Assembly (NCBI RefSeq): GCF_003555505.1
Contig: NZ_CP032152.1
Location: forward strand, 744,001 to 808,000
Length of the DNA: 64,000 bases
From: Thermosynechococcus sichuanensis E542
Lineage (GTDB): Bacteria; Cyanobacteriota; Cyanobacteriia; Thermosynechococcales; Thermosynechococcaceae
Reading direction: 5' to 3'
The position numbers and the translations under genes were made by a program. Shown piece after piece: positions 17,424-25,675 of the stretch (positions are counted from its first letter, which is position 1; each line of letters begins with the position of its first letter). Under the pieces are notes generated by a model. It was not told where the DNA came from, ran no database searches, and worked only from the letters and a program-made list of their open reading frames with translations.

Positions 17424-19265
17424 ATGACTTTGTTTTGTCAAGTCGCCATGGAACCGCAAATTGTTCATGCCACAACAGGGCGAGTGCGCTTTCGCGTGCC
17501 GCGTGTGCAGCAGGATCCCGCCTATGGGGAGTTGTTGGTGCAGTTGCTGGCGTCTTTGGCGATTGTTGAGCGGGTGCGTCTCAATCCACAGGCAGCGACG
17601 GTGGTGGTGCAGTATCAACCCCATTTGCTCGATGAGGCGGCGGTCTATGAACGTCTAAATCATTGTTTTGAACAGGCAATGGTGGCCATGCCACAGCCTT
17701 TTCCCGATAGTGCGGCTCCTGCGGATGCGATCGCCCTTGAAGACTACGAAGCCCAATTAGAGGCGGATGCTCGCCTTGAAACCGATTGGGAACGCTTGGG
17801 ACTGCCCTTGGTGGCTTTGGGAGTCTCACTCCTCAGCGTGCCCTTGGAATTGCCCTTCGCGGTGGTTGGGGCTACGGTCTTAGCCAGTGCTTGGCCTTGG
17901 TTTCAGCGGGTGGGGCATCAGATGCGTCAGGGGCATTCCCCCAATGTGGATTTGCTCGATAGCCTCTGGATGGCACTGCATACCATCAATGGCCAGTTCT
18001 TAGCACCTGCATTGAAGACCACGTTGGTCGGGGCACGGGCAGATGTGCGCGATCGCCAGCGACGCCAACAGTTGCATCGCTATCCCAGTGTCTTGATGGC
18101 TCACTATGAACACCTGACGGTGGAACGTCAAGGACATTCCCTGACGCTTGAAAGTCAGGAGTTGCAAGCCGGTGATCTCCTGTGGTTGCGACCGGGGGAT
18201 GTTGTCCCTGCTGATGGCGACGTTGTTGCCGGACTAGCGGAGGTGGAGCCTGCCCATTTTGAACCTTCCCGACAGGTGCGGGTTTGTTGCCCCGGCGATG
18301 CCCTCTATGCAGGCTGTCAAATTCTCACGGGACAGGTTCAACTACGGGTGATGCGCACCGGTTGGCAAACGCGCCTTGGTCTCATTACGGATCTGCTACA
18401 CACTGAACCGGTCTATGACAGTGTTCTTGCCCACCAACAGGGGGAATTTGCCCGCCATGCAGTCTTACCAACCCTTGCCCTCAGTGGTGCCCTCTGGCTG
18501 GCTACGGGTGCCTATGGGCCGGCGATCGCCCCCCTACAACTTGATTTTGGCAGTGGTGTGCAACTCTCACTACGGACGGTGATGCTCTCAGCACAGGTCT
18601 TTGCTGTGCAACAGGGGATCTACTTACCCACGGCCGGTACTTTAGAGCAACTGGCGCAACTAGATAGCTTGGTAATTGACGCTCGCGCGGGTCTTCCCCA
18701 GCCCCAACAGGCACAAATTCTGATTCAGCAATTGCGACAGCTTGGCCTTCATGTCTATTTGCTGCAAGATCAAGGCTCGCCCCTTGAGGGCACCACCGAT
18801 CTCACCAGCGATCGCCTCACTGATCTTCAGGCCTACCTCGTGGCTAAGCGGCGGCGGGTGGGGTGGATCAGCTTTGGTGAAACCTGCTCCTGTCCTGAAC
18901 CCACATGGTTGCCGATTCGCTGGCAGCCCCCTACCTTTGCCCCCAATGCCAAAGTGGTCGTTTTGTTGGATGGCGATTGGTCTGCCCTTAGCCGTGGCAT
19001 GGCCATTGCCCGCGATGCCCTAGAACGCACCTATCAAAATGTGGCCTTGATTTCTCTACCAAATTTAGCTGTTACCTTCGGTGGCATGTTTTTGGGCCTG
19101 CATCCTGTGGTTAATGTTGTAACCAACAACGCCACTGCCTTTATGGCCGAGTTTTGGCATGGAAACTCACCCCAGTTTCGCACTACCCTATTACCGACCA
19201 CATCAACGGCCGTCCCCCTGCAACCGCTGTCCCTAGAACTGCCCCAACCGGCGGTGGCCTTATAG
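17424..19265 (+). CDS. P1B-type ATPase-like protein lacking catalytic motifs
   Basis: The 613 residues align by pattern with a heavy-metal P-type ATPase: an N-terminal HMA-like segment (IVHATTGRVRFRVPRV), membrane helices (130-165), an actuator domain with LQAGDLLWLRPGDVVPADGDVV (247-268), and membrane helices (345-400). The catalytic signatures are gone. DKTGT is replaced by VIDARAG (Asp419 kept, the rest lost), TGES by HFEPS, and there is no CPC metal motif in the membrane and no GDGxND. The nucleotide-binding region is very short. It is unlikely to pump ions. The reading frame is long and intact, so it may be a regulatory or scaffold protein. ATG 17448 is an alternative start. Confidence 0.8.
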   Translation: MTLFCQVAMEPQIVHATTGRVRFRVPRVQQDPAYGELLVQLLASLAIVERVRLNPQAATVVVQYQPHLLDEAAVYERLNHCFEQAMVAMPQPFPDSAAPADAIALEDYEAQLEADARLETDWERLGLPLVALGVSLLSVPLELPFAVVGATVLASAWPWFQRVGHQMRQGHSPNVDLLDSLWMALHTINGQFLAPALKTTLVGARADVRDRQRRQQLHRYPSVLMAHYEHLTVERQGHSLTLESQELQAGDLLWLRPGDVVPADGDVVAGLAEVEPAHFEPSRQVRVCCPGDALYAGCQILTGQVQLRVMRTGWQTRLGLITDLLHTEPVYDSVLAHQQGEFARHAVLPTLALSGALWLATGAYGPAIAPLQLDFGSGVQLSLRTVMLSAQVFAVQQGIYLPTAGTLEQLAQLDSLVIDARAGLPQPQQAQILIQQLRQLGLHVYLLQDQGSPLEGTTDLTSDRLTDLQAYLVAKRRRVGWISFGETCSCPEPTWLPIRWQPPTFAPNAKVVVLLDGDWSALSRGMAIARDALERTYQNVALISLPNLAVTFGGMFLGLHPVVNVVTNNATAFMAEFWHGNSPQFRTTLLPTTSTAVPLQPLSLELPQPAVAL

Positions 19266-19279
19266 AGCTAGTGAAAAGT

Positions 19280-19456
19280 TCAATAGCGCTGTTTCAAAAA
19301 GGTGAGAACCGACCAAAGTCCCGTAAACCAACTGGCAATAGCCAGGATTAAGAAAATTCCCCCCGGCAGCATTGTCAGCCAACCGATTCCTCGCAAAACG
19401 TAGAGAATGAGGAAGACGGTGAAACAAGCAGCAAAAGCATAGTAGGCGACGCGCAC
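19280..19456 (-). CDS. Small two-helix membrane protein
   Basis: A 58-codon frame from GTG 19456 to TGA 19280. It reads MRVAYYAFAACFTVFLILYV, then a short loop RGIGWLTMLPGG, then a second helix FLILAIASWFTGLWSVL ending FLKQRY. An in-frame TAG lies nine codons upstream, so the start cannot be much earlier. The hydrophobic pattern and basic end look like a real membrane protein. The longer overlapping frame on the same strand (from 19670) has no such pattern. Convergent with the P-type ATPase-like gene; function unknown. Confidence 0.6.
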   Translation of the reverse strand: MRVAYYAFAACFTVFLILYVLRGIGWLTMLPGGIFLILAIASWFTGLWSVLTFLKQRY

Positions 19457-19850
19457 GGCAAATTGGGTAATGAAGTGCTATAGTGATCTCGTAATGTAAG
19501 GGCATGGGACTTGTCAACAGTGAAACAATTGACGTTGATGGGTTATCCCAACACCACCACTTGGTATCTCGAAATGGGGTTGCGCCAACGGCGAGCAGCC
19601 ATCCCTGCACTCTCGGTTGTGGATAATTGCGAAGGACCCAGTATGAGCTGATCGGCCTGCAAGTGTTCACCCCTAGGTGAACTGGGTCGATCAGAAGTGT
19701 TGAGCGTGTTCATCACTGTTACTGCACTTCAAGTTTTTAACAACTGAAGCCAATTAGACACCCCTCAGCGGGTTCAGTAGTGCTGCGGTTAGGAATGTTC
19801 CTGACTCAGCGGCTATGCCTGCTGTGGACTTAGCTTGCGAGGAACGACCG
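19457..19850. other. Intergenic region with interlocking inverted repeats and a possible transposase fragment
   Basis: This 394-base stretch precedes the deoxyhypusine-synthase-like gene. A 43-codon frame (GTG 19520 to TGA 19651) encodes QLTLMGYPNTTTWYLEMGLR, reminiscent of the HTH segment (LGYP...TLYxW) of IS transposases; this is weak. At 19635-19694 there is a perfect hairpin (GTTCACC-CCTA-GGTGAAC, 19665-19682) and two 7-bp pairings that overlap: GACCCAG (19635) with CTGGGTC (19682), and CTGATCG (19648) with CGATCAG (19688). I see no tRNA or other RNA gene. Confidence 0.5.
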
Positions 19851-21014
19851 ATGTCTGCATTTGCTACCCCCATTACCCCTGCACCTATTCCCGACAACAT
19901 CAGTTTAACAGAACTTATTGATAAATACTTCACAGCCTACAACTCGGCACGCTTGCGGGAAATTTGCCAACTCCTGAGCCAACGGGTCTTTCAGCCAGAG
20001 GTGACGGTTGGCCTCAGCCTCTCAGGGGCGATGACCCCCACGGGGTTGGGCATCTCTGCCTTAGCGCCTTTAGTGCGGGCAGGATTTGTTGATTACATCA
20101 TTAGCACTGGGGCAAACCTCTACCACGATATTCACTATGCCCTCGGCATGGATCTCTATGCGGCGCATCCTTTTGTCGATGATGTCCAACTGCGCAAAGA
20201 AAGCAAAATCCGCATCTATGACATTATTTTTGACTACGATGTGCTCCTTGAAACCGATGCCTTTTTGCGGCAAGTGCTGCGCAGCGAAACCTTCCAACGC
20301 CGTATGGGCACTGCCGAGTTTCACTACCACCTAGGGCGCTATGTGCGGGAACTGGAAGTACAGCGGGGACAAACCCATTCCTGTCTCTTGGCTACGGCCT
20401 ATGAGTGTGGTGTGCCCATTTACACCTCCTCGCCGGGGGATAGCTCCATTGGGATGAATGTGGCGGCGATCGCCCTCGAAGGGTCGAAACTCATCATTGA
20501 CCCCGCCATTGATGTCAATGAAACCGCTGCTATTGCCTACTTTGCCCGCGAAGCCGCTGAGGGCCATGGTAAGAGTGCCGCTCTCATTATTGGTGGTGGC
20601 AGTCCGAAAAACTTCCTGCTGCAAACCCAGCCCCAGATTCACGAAGTTTTGGGATTAGAGGAACGGGGGCACGATTACTTTATTCAGATTACCGATGCGC
20701 GGCCGGATACGGGTGGCCTCTCAGGTGCTGTGCCCAGTGAAGCGGTCAGTTGGGGCAAGGTGGATCCCCAAGGGTTGCGGGATACCGTGGTCTGCTACAC
20801 CGATAGCACGATCGCTCTTCCCATCCTCACCGCCTACTGCCTCAATCGTTGCCAACCCCGTCCCCTGAAACGGCTCTACGATCGCCGCGGCGAAATGGTC
20901 GAACGCCTGCAGCAGCTCTACCTGCAAGCCCAACTGCAGCACAAGGTAAAAGACCTGCCCACCGAAGCACCTGTAGCCACCTATCCCTGTGGTACGCCGA
21001 TTCGTCGGGGCTAG
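19851..21014 (+). CDS. Deoxyhypusine synthase-like protein
   Basis: A 387-residue NAD-dependent enzyme of the deoxyhypusine synthase superfamily. Bacteria lack eIF5A hypusination, and relatives act as homospermidine synthases or in other polyamine chemistry; the substrate here is not known. The signature [11 protein letters not shown] and the stretch PSEAVSWGK are present; the lysine in WGK matches the catalytic lysine of deoxyhypusine synthase. I start at ATG 19851, preceded by GAGGA; the in-frame ATG 12 codons upstream has no ribosome-binding site. Its stop overlaps that of convergent mntA by 4 bases. Confidence 0.88.
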   Translation: MSAFATPITPAPIPDNISLTELIDKYFTAYNSARLREICQLLSQRVFQPEVTVGLSLSGAMTPTGLGISALAPLVRAGFVDYIISTGANLYHDIHYALGMDLYAAHPFVDDVQLRKESKIRIYDIIFDYDVLLETDAFLRQVLRSETFQRRMGTAEFHYHLGRYVRELEVQRGQTHSCLLATAYECGVPIYTSSPGDSSIGMNVAAIALEGSKLIIDPAIDVNETAAIAYFAREAAEGHGKSAALIIGGGSPKNFLLQTQPQIHEVLGLEERGHDYFIQITDARPDTGGLSGAVPSEAVSWGKVDPQGLRDTVVCYTDSTIALPILTAYCLNRCQPRPLKRLYDRRGEMVERLQQLYLQAQLQHKVKDLPTEAPVATYPCGTPIRRG

Positions 21015-21757
21015 TCACAGCGGCGGGGGATCCGCAGGGATCCCTCGAAGGCTCGCGAGAGATTTTCAGGGGTAAAGACCTCACTGGTGCGGCCATAGGC
21101 TAGGATGCTGCGGTTTACCAGCACCACTTGGTCACAAAAGGTGGTAATCGAGGCGAGATCGTGGGTGGAGATGAGAATTGTGTGCCCCTTCTGCCGCTCC
21201 GCCATGAGGAGATCAATAATCAGCTTCTCCGTTTTCACATCCACACCTGCAAAGGGTTCATCCAGGAGCAACACTTGGGCTTCTTGGGCAAAGGCGCGGG
21301 CAAGGAACATCCGCTTCTTTTGTCCCCCCGAGAGTTCGCCAATTTGGCGGTGCCGCAGGGGCCACAGTTCCACTTGCTCTAAACTTTCTCGTACCCGCTG
21401 GCGATCGCGCCCCGTTGGTTGGCGCAGCCAGTTCATCTTGCCATAGCGCCCCATCATCACGACATCCCAGACCCGTAGGGGAAACTGCCAATCCACATCT
21501 TCACTTTGGGGCACATAGGCCACAAGGGACTGCCGTTGTACCTGCTGTCGGCGTAGGCCATGAATGCGCACTTGGCCTCGGATCGGCTTGACAAACCCCA
21601 TGATGGCCTTGAAAAGGGTGGATTTGCCAGCACCATTCATGCCCACGACCCCACAGATCGTGCCGGCGGGCAGTTGCAGCGTTGCCCCATGGAGGGCGAG
21701 ATGGCGATGATAGGTCACCGTCACATCTTGTAAATCAATGGCAGGGCTAGAAATCAT
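21011..21757 (-). CDS. mntA: Manganese ABC transporter ATP-binding protein
   Basis: The 248-residue ATPase of a metal-ion ABC importer (MntA/ZnuC class). Walker [10 protein letters not shown], signature LSGGQKKR and Walker [13 protein letters not shown] are complete. The Q-loop region [14 protein letters not shown] is characteristic of the MntA subgroup. It overlaps mntC by 4 bases (ATGA), so the two are co-translated. The membrane permease mntB, which follows mntA in Synechocystis, is not present: the next gene is unrelated and on the other strand. Confidence 0.9.
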   Translation of the reverse strand: MISSPAIDLQDVTVTYHRHLALHGATLQLPAGTICGVVGMNGAGKSTLFKAIMGFVKPIRGQVRIHGLRRQQVQRQSLVAYVPQSEDVDWQFPLRVWDVVMMGRYGKMNWLRQPTGRDRQRVRESLEQVELWPLRHRQIGELSGGQKKRMFLARAFAQEAQVLLLDEPFAGVDVKTEKLIIDLLMAERQKGHTILISTHDLASITTFCDQVVLVNRSILAYGRTSEVFTPENLSRAFEGSLRIPRRCD

Positions 21758-22692
21758 GAGGCTGTTCTCCCGGTGAGACCACGAACAAGGGTGTTGATGT
21801 TGTACCTGAGTAGGTCAAGGTAGGTGGGGGCATTGCCCTCAGGGGGCGATAGGGAATCCACATAGAAAATGCCAGCAAATGTAGCGCCAGACTCTCGTGC
21901 TACTTGTTGTTGAGGCCCTGAATTGACGGTACTTTCGCAAAAGACAGCGGGAATCTGTTGCTGCCGCACAATGTCAATTACCCGCGTAATTTGGCGGGGC
22001 GTCCCCTCCTGATCGGCATTGACTGGCCAGATGTAAACTTCCTCAAGGTCATAGTCCCGCGCAAGGTAGGAGAAGGCCCCTTCACAGGTGACAATGTAGC
22101 GTTTATTGGCAGGGAGGGCGGCTAGGGCTTGACGTAGCTCTTGATCAAGGGCGCGAATTTGGGCTTTATAGGCGGCGGCGTTGGCGGCATAAATCTCAGC
22201 ACCAGCAGGATCCAGTTCTGTGAGTGCTTTGCGAATGTTCTCGACGTAAATCAGAGCATTCTGGGGCGACATCCAGGCATGGGGGTTGGGTTGACCTCGG
22301 TAGGCGTCCTCCTGAATAGGAATGGGAATAATCCCCTCTGTGAGGGTGACGCGGGGCACATTCGGTAGGCTGTTGTAGAAGCGATCGCCCCAGCGTTCGA
22401 GGCCAAGACCATTTTCTAAAATGAGGGCGGCTTCCTGTCCCCGCACAAGGTCACTGGGGGTAAATTCATAGCCGTGGACTTCTGCTCCCGGTTTAATCAA
22501 TGACTCCACCCGCAGGCGATCGCCCGCCACCTGTTGCGCCATATCGGCAAGGACGGTAAACGTGGTCAGCACTAAGGGGCGTTCATCCCTATCGGTTTGG
22601 GTTTGGCGGGTTTCTTGGCGATTCTCCGGGGCTGGGGCTGCACAGCCGCCTACCAAGAGAACTCCCACCAGTAACCAACTCAGACCACGCAT
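21754..22692 (-). CDS. mntC: Manganese-binding lipoprotein MntC
   Basis: The 312-residue solute-binding protein of the Mn importer, which feeds photosystem II. It has a lipoprotein signal ending LLVGGC (Cys17). His73, His138, Glu204 and Asp279 have the same spacing (65, 66, 75) as the four Mn ligands of Synechocystis MntC (His89, His154, Glu220, Asp295). Cys203 and Cys252 also match the spacing of its regulatory disulphide. First gene of mntC-mntA; the 11-bp tandem repeats at 22708-22778 lie immediately upstream. Confidence 0.93.
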   Translation of the reverse strand: MRGLSWLLVGVLLVGGCAAPAPENRQETRQTQTDRDERPLVLTTFTVLADMAQQVAGDRLRVESLIKPGAEVHGYEFTPSDLVRGQEAALILENGLGLERWGDRFYNSLPNVPRVTLTEGIIPIPIQEDAYRGQPNPHAWMSPQNALIYVENIRKALTELDPAGAEIYAANAAAYKAQIRALDQELRQALAALPANKRYIVTCEGAFSYLARDYDLEEVYIWPVNADQEGTPRQITRVIDIVRQQQIPAVFCESTVNSGPQQQVARESGATFAGIFYVDSLSPPEGNAPTYLDLLRYNINTLVRGLTGRTAS

Positions 22693-22707
22693 TGTTACTT
22701 ACCTTTA

Positions 22708-22778
22708 CCTTTCATAATCCTTTCATAATTCTCAGCCTAGCACAGGAGGTTCAAAAAAAATGAAAAGAAAATGAAAAG
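22708..22778. promoter_or_regulatory. Opposed pairs of 11-bp tandem repeats upstream of mntC
   Basis: CCTTTCATAAT occurs twice in direct succession (22708-22718, 22719-22729). Twenty-seven bases on, AAAATGAAAAG occurs twice in succession (22757-22767, 22768-22778), which reads CTTTTCATTTT on the other strand. Both pairs thus share CTTT(T)CATWWT with one-helical-turn spacing, and they face each other between divergent mntC and the cyclophilin gene. Tandem repeats of this spacing are typical of OmpR-type response-regulator sites. mntCAB in Synechocystis is repressed by ManS/ManR, so a ManR operator is a plausible but unproven reading. Confidence 0.6.
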
Positions 22779-22844
22779 CTCCCCCTTGGAGGGCGATCGC
22801 CCCGTCCGATACACTGAGGGGAGACGAAGTCATGGGAAGAAACG

Positions 22845-23951
22845 GTGAAACGACGCAAACGCTGGCTAGCTCTTGTGGTAATCCTGCTCCTCTGGTTGGG
22901 AACCTTCCTGCTGCCGCCGCTGGCGATTGCCCTGCCTGTTGAACAGCCATTAATTGCTGCCCTGCCCCAAGGGAATGCCATTACTGATCCCAAAGCCCTG
23001 CTCCGTTGGGCTTTACCGATTGACAATCCAACGGTACGAGAACTGCAAAAGGACTTAGAACAAATCTCTTTTTGGGTGCGGGGCAAACAGTGGTCAAAAA
23101 TTGCCAGCAATGTCAGCAAGGCGAAAGCCATTGTTCGCGATCGCGCCGATGAACTGCTCAAAAGTATCCCTGCCGAGAAACAGGCGGCCGCCAAAACCCT
23201 CTTGGCGGAGTTAGAGACCTCCCTCGATACGCTTCAAGAAGCTGCCAAAGCCAAAGATCGTAACCAACTCTTGCCCGCTAAAGCCGCCGCCCTCGACAAA
23301 GTGGGGGACTTGGAGGCCATGATGGTACAAAACGTTAGCTACACGCCTCCCAAGGGCTATGAGAACTTGCCGCGATTACTGGGTCGTGCCACCGTGGAAA
23401 TGGAAACCACCAAGGGGAATCTCACGATTGTTGTCGATGGCTACAGTGCCCCCTTGACCGCAGGTAATTTTGTGGACTTGGTGCAGCGCCACTTCTACGA
23501 TGGCCTACCCTTTACCCGTGCTGAGGAATCCTATGTGCTGCAAGCGGGCGATCCCCCAGGACCAGAGGTGGGTTTTGTTGATCCGAAAACAAACCAGTAC
23601 CGTGCCATTCCCCTTGAAATTCTGGTGGAGGGCGACAAGTATCCCCTCTATGGCATTACCCTTGAGGATGCGGGGCGTTACCTAGAACATCCCGTGCTCC
23701 CCTTTTCCGCCTATGGCACCGTCGCCTTAGCACGTCCCAACGATGATCCCAATGGTGGCTCATCACAATTTTTCTTTTTGCTCTTTGAACCCGAACTGAC
23801 ACCCGCCGGGCTAAACCTCTTGGATGGTCGCTATGCTGTCTTTGGCTATGTCGTAGAGGGAGAAGAAACCCTGCGGCAACTGCGCCAAGGGGATAAAATT
23901 CTCTCGGCTAAGGTGGTGAATGGCCTTGAAAATCTGGTACAACCTGCGTAG
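22845..23951 (+). CDS. Lumenal/periplasmic cyclophilin-type peptidyl-prolyl isomerase (TLP38-like)
   Basis: A 368-residue protein from a GTG start with a signal peptide (cleavage near AIA, residues 27-29). A helical bundle of about 130 residues resembles the N-terminal domain of plant lumenal TLP40/CYP38. The cyclophilin domain begins VEMETTKGNLTIVVDGYSAPLTAGNFVDLV and includes GGSSQFFFLLFEPELTPAGLNLLDGRYAVFGYV. CYP38 relatives assist photosystem II assembly in the lumen. The active-site arginine context is FTRAEESYVLQAGD, which differs from canonical FHRVI...QGGD, so isomerase activity is uncertain. Confidence 0.88.
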   Translation: MKRRKRWLALVVILLLWLGTFLLPPLAIALPVEQPLIAALPQGNAITDPKALLRWALPIDNPTVRELQKDLEQISFWVRGKQWSKIASNVSKAKAIVRDRADELLKSIPAEKQAAAKTLLAELETSLDTLQEAAKAKDRNQLLPAKAAALDKVGDLEAMMVQNVSYTPPKGYENLPRLLGRATVEMETTKGNLTIVVDGYSAPLTAGNFVDLVQRHFYDGLPFTRAEESYVLQAGDPPGPEVGFVDPKTNQYRAIPLEILVEGDKYPLYGITLEDAGRYLEHPVLPFSAYGTVALARPNDDPNGGSSQFFFLLFEPELTPAGLNLLDGRYAVFGYVVEGEETLRQLRQGDKILSAKVVNGLENLVQPA

Positions 23952-23988
23952 GTTAGGATGTCCAGTATAGAACCGTTGAGAGAGTGCG

Positions 23989-24450
23989 ATGCTTGCTAAG
24001 GTTGCGCCTGCCCTTTTCCTGCTCCTAGTCAGTGCGCCTGCTTGGGCCGCCAATCCAGCCCATTTAGAACAACTGCGGCGCACGGGTAACTGCCCCAACT
24101 GTGATCTCAGCTATGCACGCTTGCGGGGACGGAATCTTCAGGGAGCGGATCTGCGGGGGGCAAACCTCAATGCTGCCAATTTACGCGGTGCCAACCTTAG
24201 CCGTGCCAACCTCAGTGGTGCGGTTCTCAATAATGCTGATTTAACGAAGGCCAATCTCACGAATGCCAACCTCAGCGGGGCAAGCCTACTCATCACCCGT
24301 TTGGATCGAGCCATTCTCGTGGGGGCGCAGTTGGTGGATGCCATTCTCGGGGGGCGCGATCGCTTAGCGCGGGTGCGGACATTGCGCGATGCCACCTTGC
24401 CCAATGGTCAAAAAGCCTTCTTTTTAGAAGAACCCAACCACCGTCCCTAG
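23989..24450 (+). CDS. Secreted pentapeptide-repeat protein
   Basis: A 153-residue protein with a signal peptide (cleavage after AWA, about residue 20), then [14 protein letters not shown] with a C-x2-C pair, and roughly 12 pentapeptide repeats of the A(D/N)LxG type forming a right-handed beta-helix. The tail FLEEPNHRP follows. Cyanobacterial lumenal and periplasmic proteins of this type are common, with unknown roles. The gene is followed after 3 bases by a small membrane ORF. Confidence 0.85.
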   Translation: MLAKVAPALFLLLVSAPAWAANPAHLEQLRRTGNCPNCDLSYARLRGRNLQGADLRGANLNAANLRGANLSRANLSGAVLNNADLTKANLTNANLSGASLLITRLDRAILVGAQLVDAILGGRDRLARVRTLRDATLPNGQKAFFLEEPNHRP

Positions 24451-24453
24451 CCT

Positions 24454-24606
24454 ATGGGGATTGCGATCGCCAGCTTTATTATTTTATTCCTGCTCAGCGA
24501 AGCCGTATTGCACCTACGGCAGTGGGTGATTCCCTTACCTGCTGTCCTAATTGCGGCGGTTGGTTTAGTGGTGGCCTCCAATTGGTCGCTCTTTCGCCGT
24601 GAGTAG
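24454..24606 (+). CDS. Small two-helix membrane protein
   Basis: A 50-residue ORF, ATG 24454 to TAG 24606. It starts MGIAIASFIILFLLSEAVL, has a short polar loop LRQWVIP, and a second hydrophobic stretch ending NWSLFRRE. It begins 3 bases after the pentapeptide gene and overlaps the start of the following GTPase by 8 bases, so it fits a three-gene co-translated run. The family is not recognised. Confidence 0.7.
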   Translation: MGIAIASFIILFLLSEAVLHLRQWVIPLPAVLIAAVGLVVASNWSLFRRE

Positions 24607-25675
24607 CCTCCCCGTCCTAGACATAACGGCCAAATGTCTAGAGGAACTCCTCGCGTGGCATCAGGTGCACCATCCGCAATGGAGTGCCCAATGGCAGCCC
24701 CTCTATGAGTTGCGCGATCGCCTCCACCAGCGCGCATGGCACATTGTTGTCCTTGGTCAAGTGAGCCGGGGCAAGTCTGCCCTTTTGAATGCCCTCTATG
24801 GTGAAGCGATTTTTCCCGTGGGTGCCATTCATGGCACGACTCAATGGCCACGAACGGTTCGCTGGCACTGTCAGGATCAAATCGTCGATCTCACAGATAC
24901 CCCTGGACTGGATGAAGTGGCCGGTAGTGACCGCGAAAGCATGACATGGCGCGCTGTTGAAATGGCTGATCTTGTCCTTTTTGTTACCCAAGACAGTCTC
25001 ACCCGCGTCGAAGACGAAGCCCGCGATCGCCTAGATACCCTTAGGATTCCCTACAAGCTCATTTGCACCAAAGCAGATCTCTACCCACCCATGGCCAAAG
25101 GCATTGCTGTCAGCAGCACAACGGGTCAAGGCATTCCAGAACTGCGCCAGCTTCTTCAGCAGTGGCTACAACAGGAGGCTCCCCAAGCCCGTGCCCTGCG
25201 AATTCTCCACCAAGCCAGTCAAGTCGAACAGAACCTCGGGGCAGCGCTGGGCAGGCAAGATACGTCGGCATGGTCTTGGTTAACCGCACAGATGGTGGGT
25301 AGCCTGCTGCTGCCGGGGGGATTTTTTGATGTCGTGCTGGCGATAATCAGTACCCTTGCCTATATCCGCAAGGCCTGCCAAGCCTACGCCGTGCCCTTTC
25401 CTCTGCCGGCCTTTGGGGGTCTGAGTCAGTTTGTCTTACTGTGGTATGCAGCAATTTATCTTTCTAGTTGGCAAGGCTTGACCTTCGGCAGTGAACTCTG
25501 GGGAGTCAATACCAATGTTGTCCTACAGGGGGGAGTGATCTTCTGGGGCTACCAACAGATTCGCCGCCGCCTAGCCCCCTATCTTCAGCAGGGCTATCAA
25601 TGGGGACAGTATGGCCCCCAACGGCTGTTGCAGCAACTGAGTCAAACCCGCGCCAATGTAACGGCCTCCGGCTGA
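24599..25675 (+). CDS. Era/dynamin-like membrane GTPase
   Basis: A 358-residue P-loop GTPase from GTG 24599. G1 is GQVSRGKSALLN, the switch II region is DTPGLDE, and G4 is CTKADL. After the G domain (about residues 45-195) comes a helical region and hydrophobic segments (LLLPGGFFDVVLAIISTLAYI, FVLLWYAAIYL) that suggest membrane association, as in DUF697-type GTPases. The cellular role is unknown. The 3' end overlaps the convergent dcd gene by 34 bases. Confidence 0.83.
   Translation: MSSLPVLDITAKCLEELLAWHQVHHPQWSAQWQPLYELRDRLHQRAWHIVVLGQVSRGKSALLNALYGEAIFPVGAIHGTTQWPRTVRWHCQDQIVDLTDTPGLDEVAGSDRESMTWRAVEMADLVLFVTQDSLTRVEDEARDRLDTLRIPYKLICTKADLYPPMAKGIAVSSTTGQGIPELRQLLQQWLQQEAPQARALRILHQASQVEQNLGAALGRQDTSAWSWLTAQMVGSLLLPGGFFDVVLAIISTLAYIRKACQAYAVPFPLPAFGGLSQFVLLWYAAIYLSSWQGLTFGSELWGVNTNVVLQGGVIFWGYQQIRRRLAPYLQQGYQWGQYGPQRLLQQLSQTRANVTASG

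Noticed and set aside
19260-19670. 136-codon minus-strand frame downstream of the P-type ATPase-like gene
   Set aside because: No hydrophobic or domain pattern; a different frame of the same strand (19280-19456) shows clear membrane helices and is preferred.
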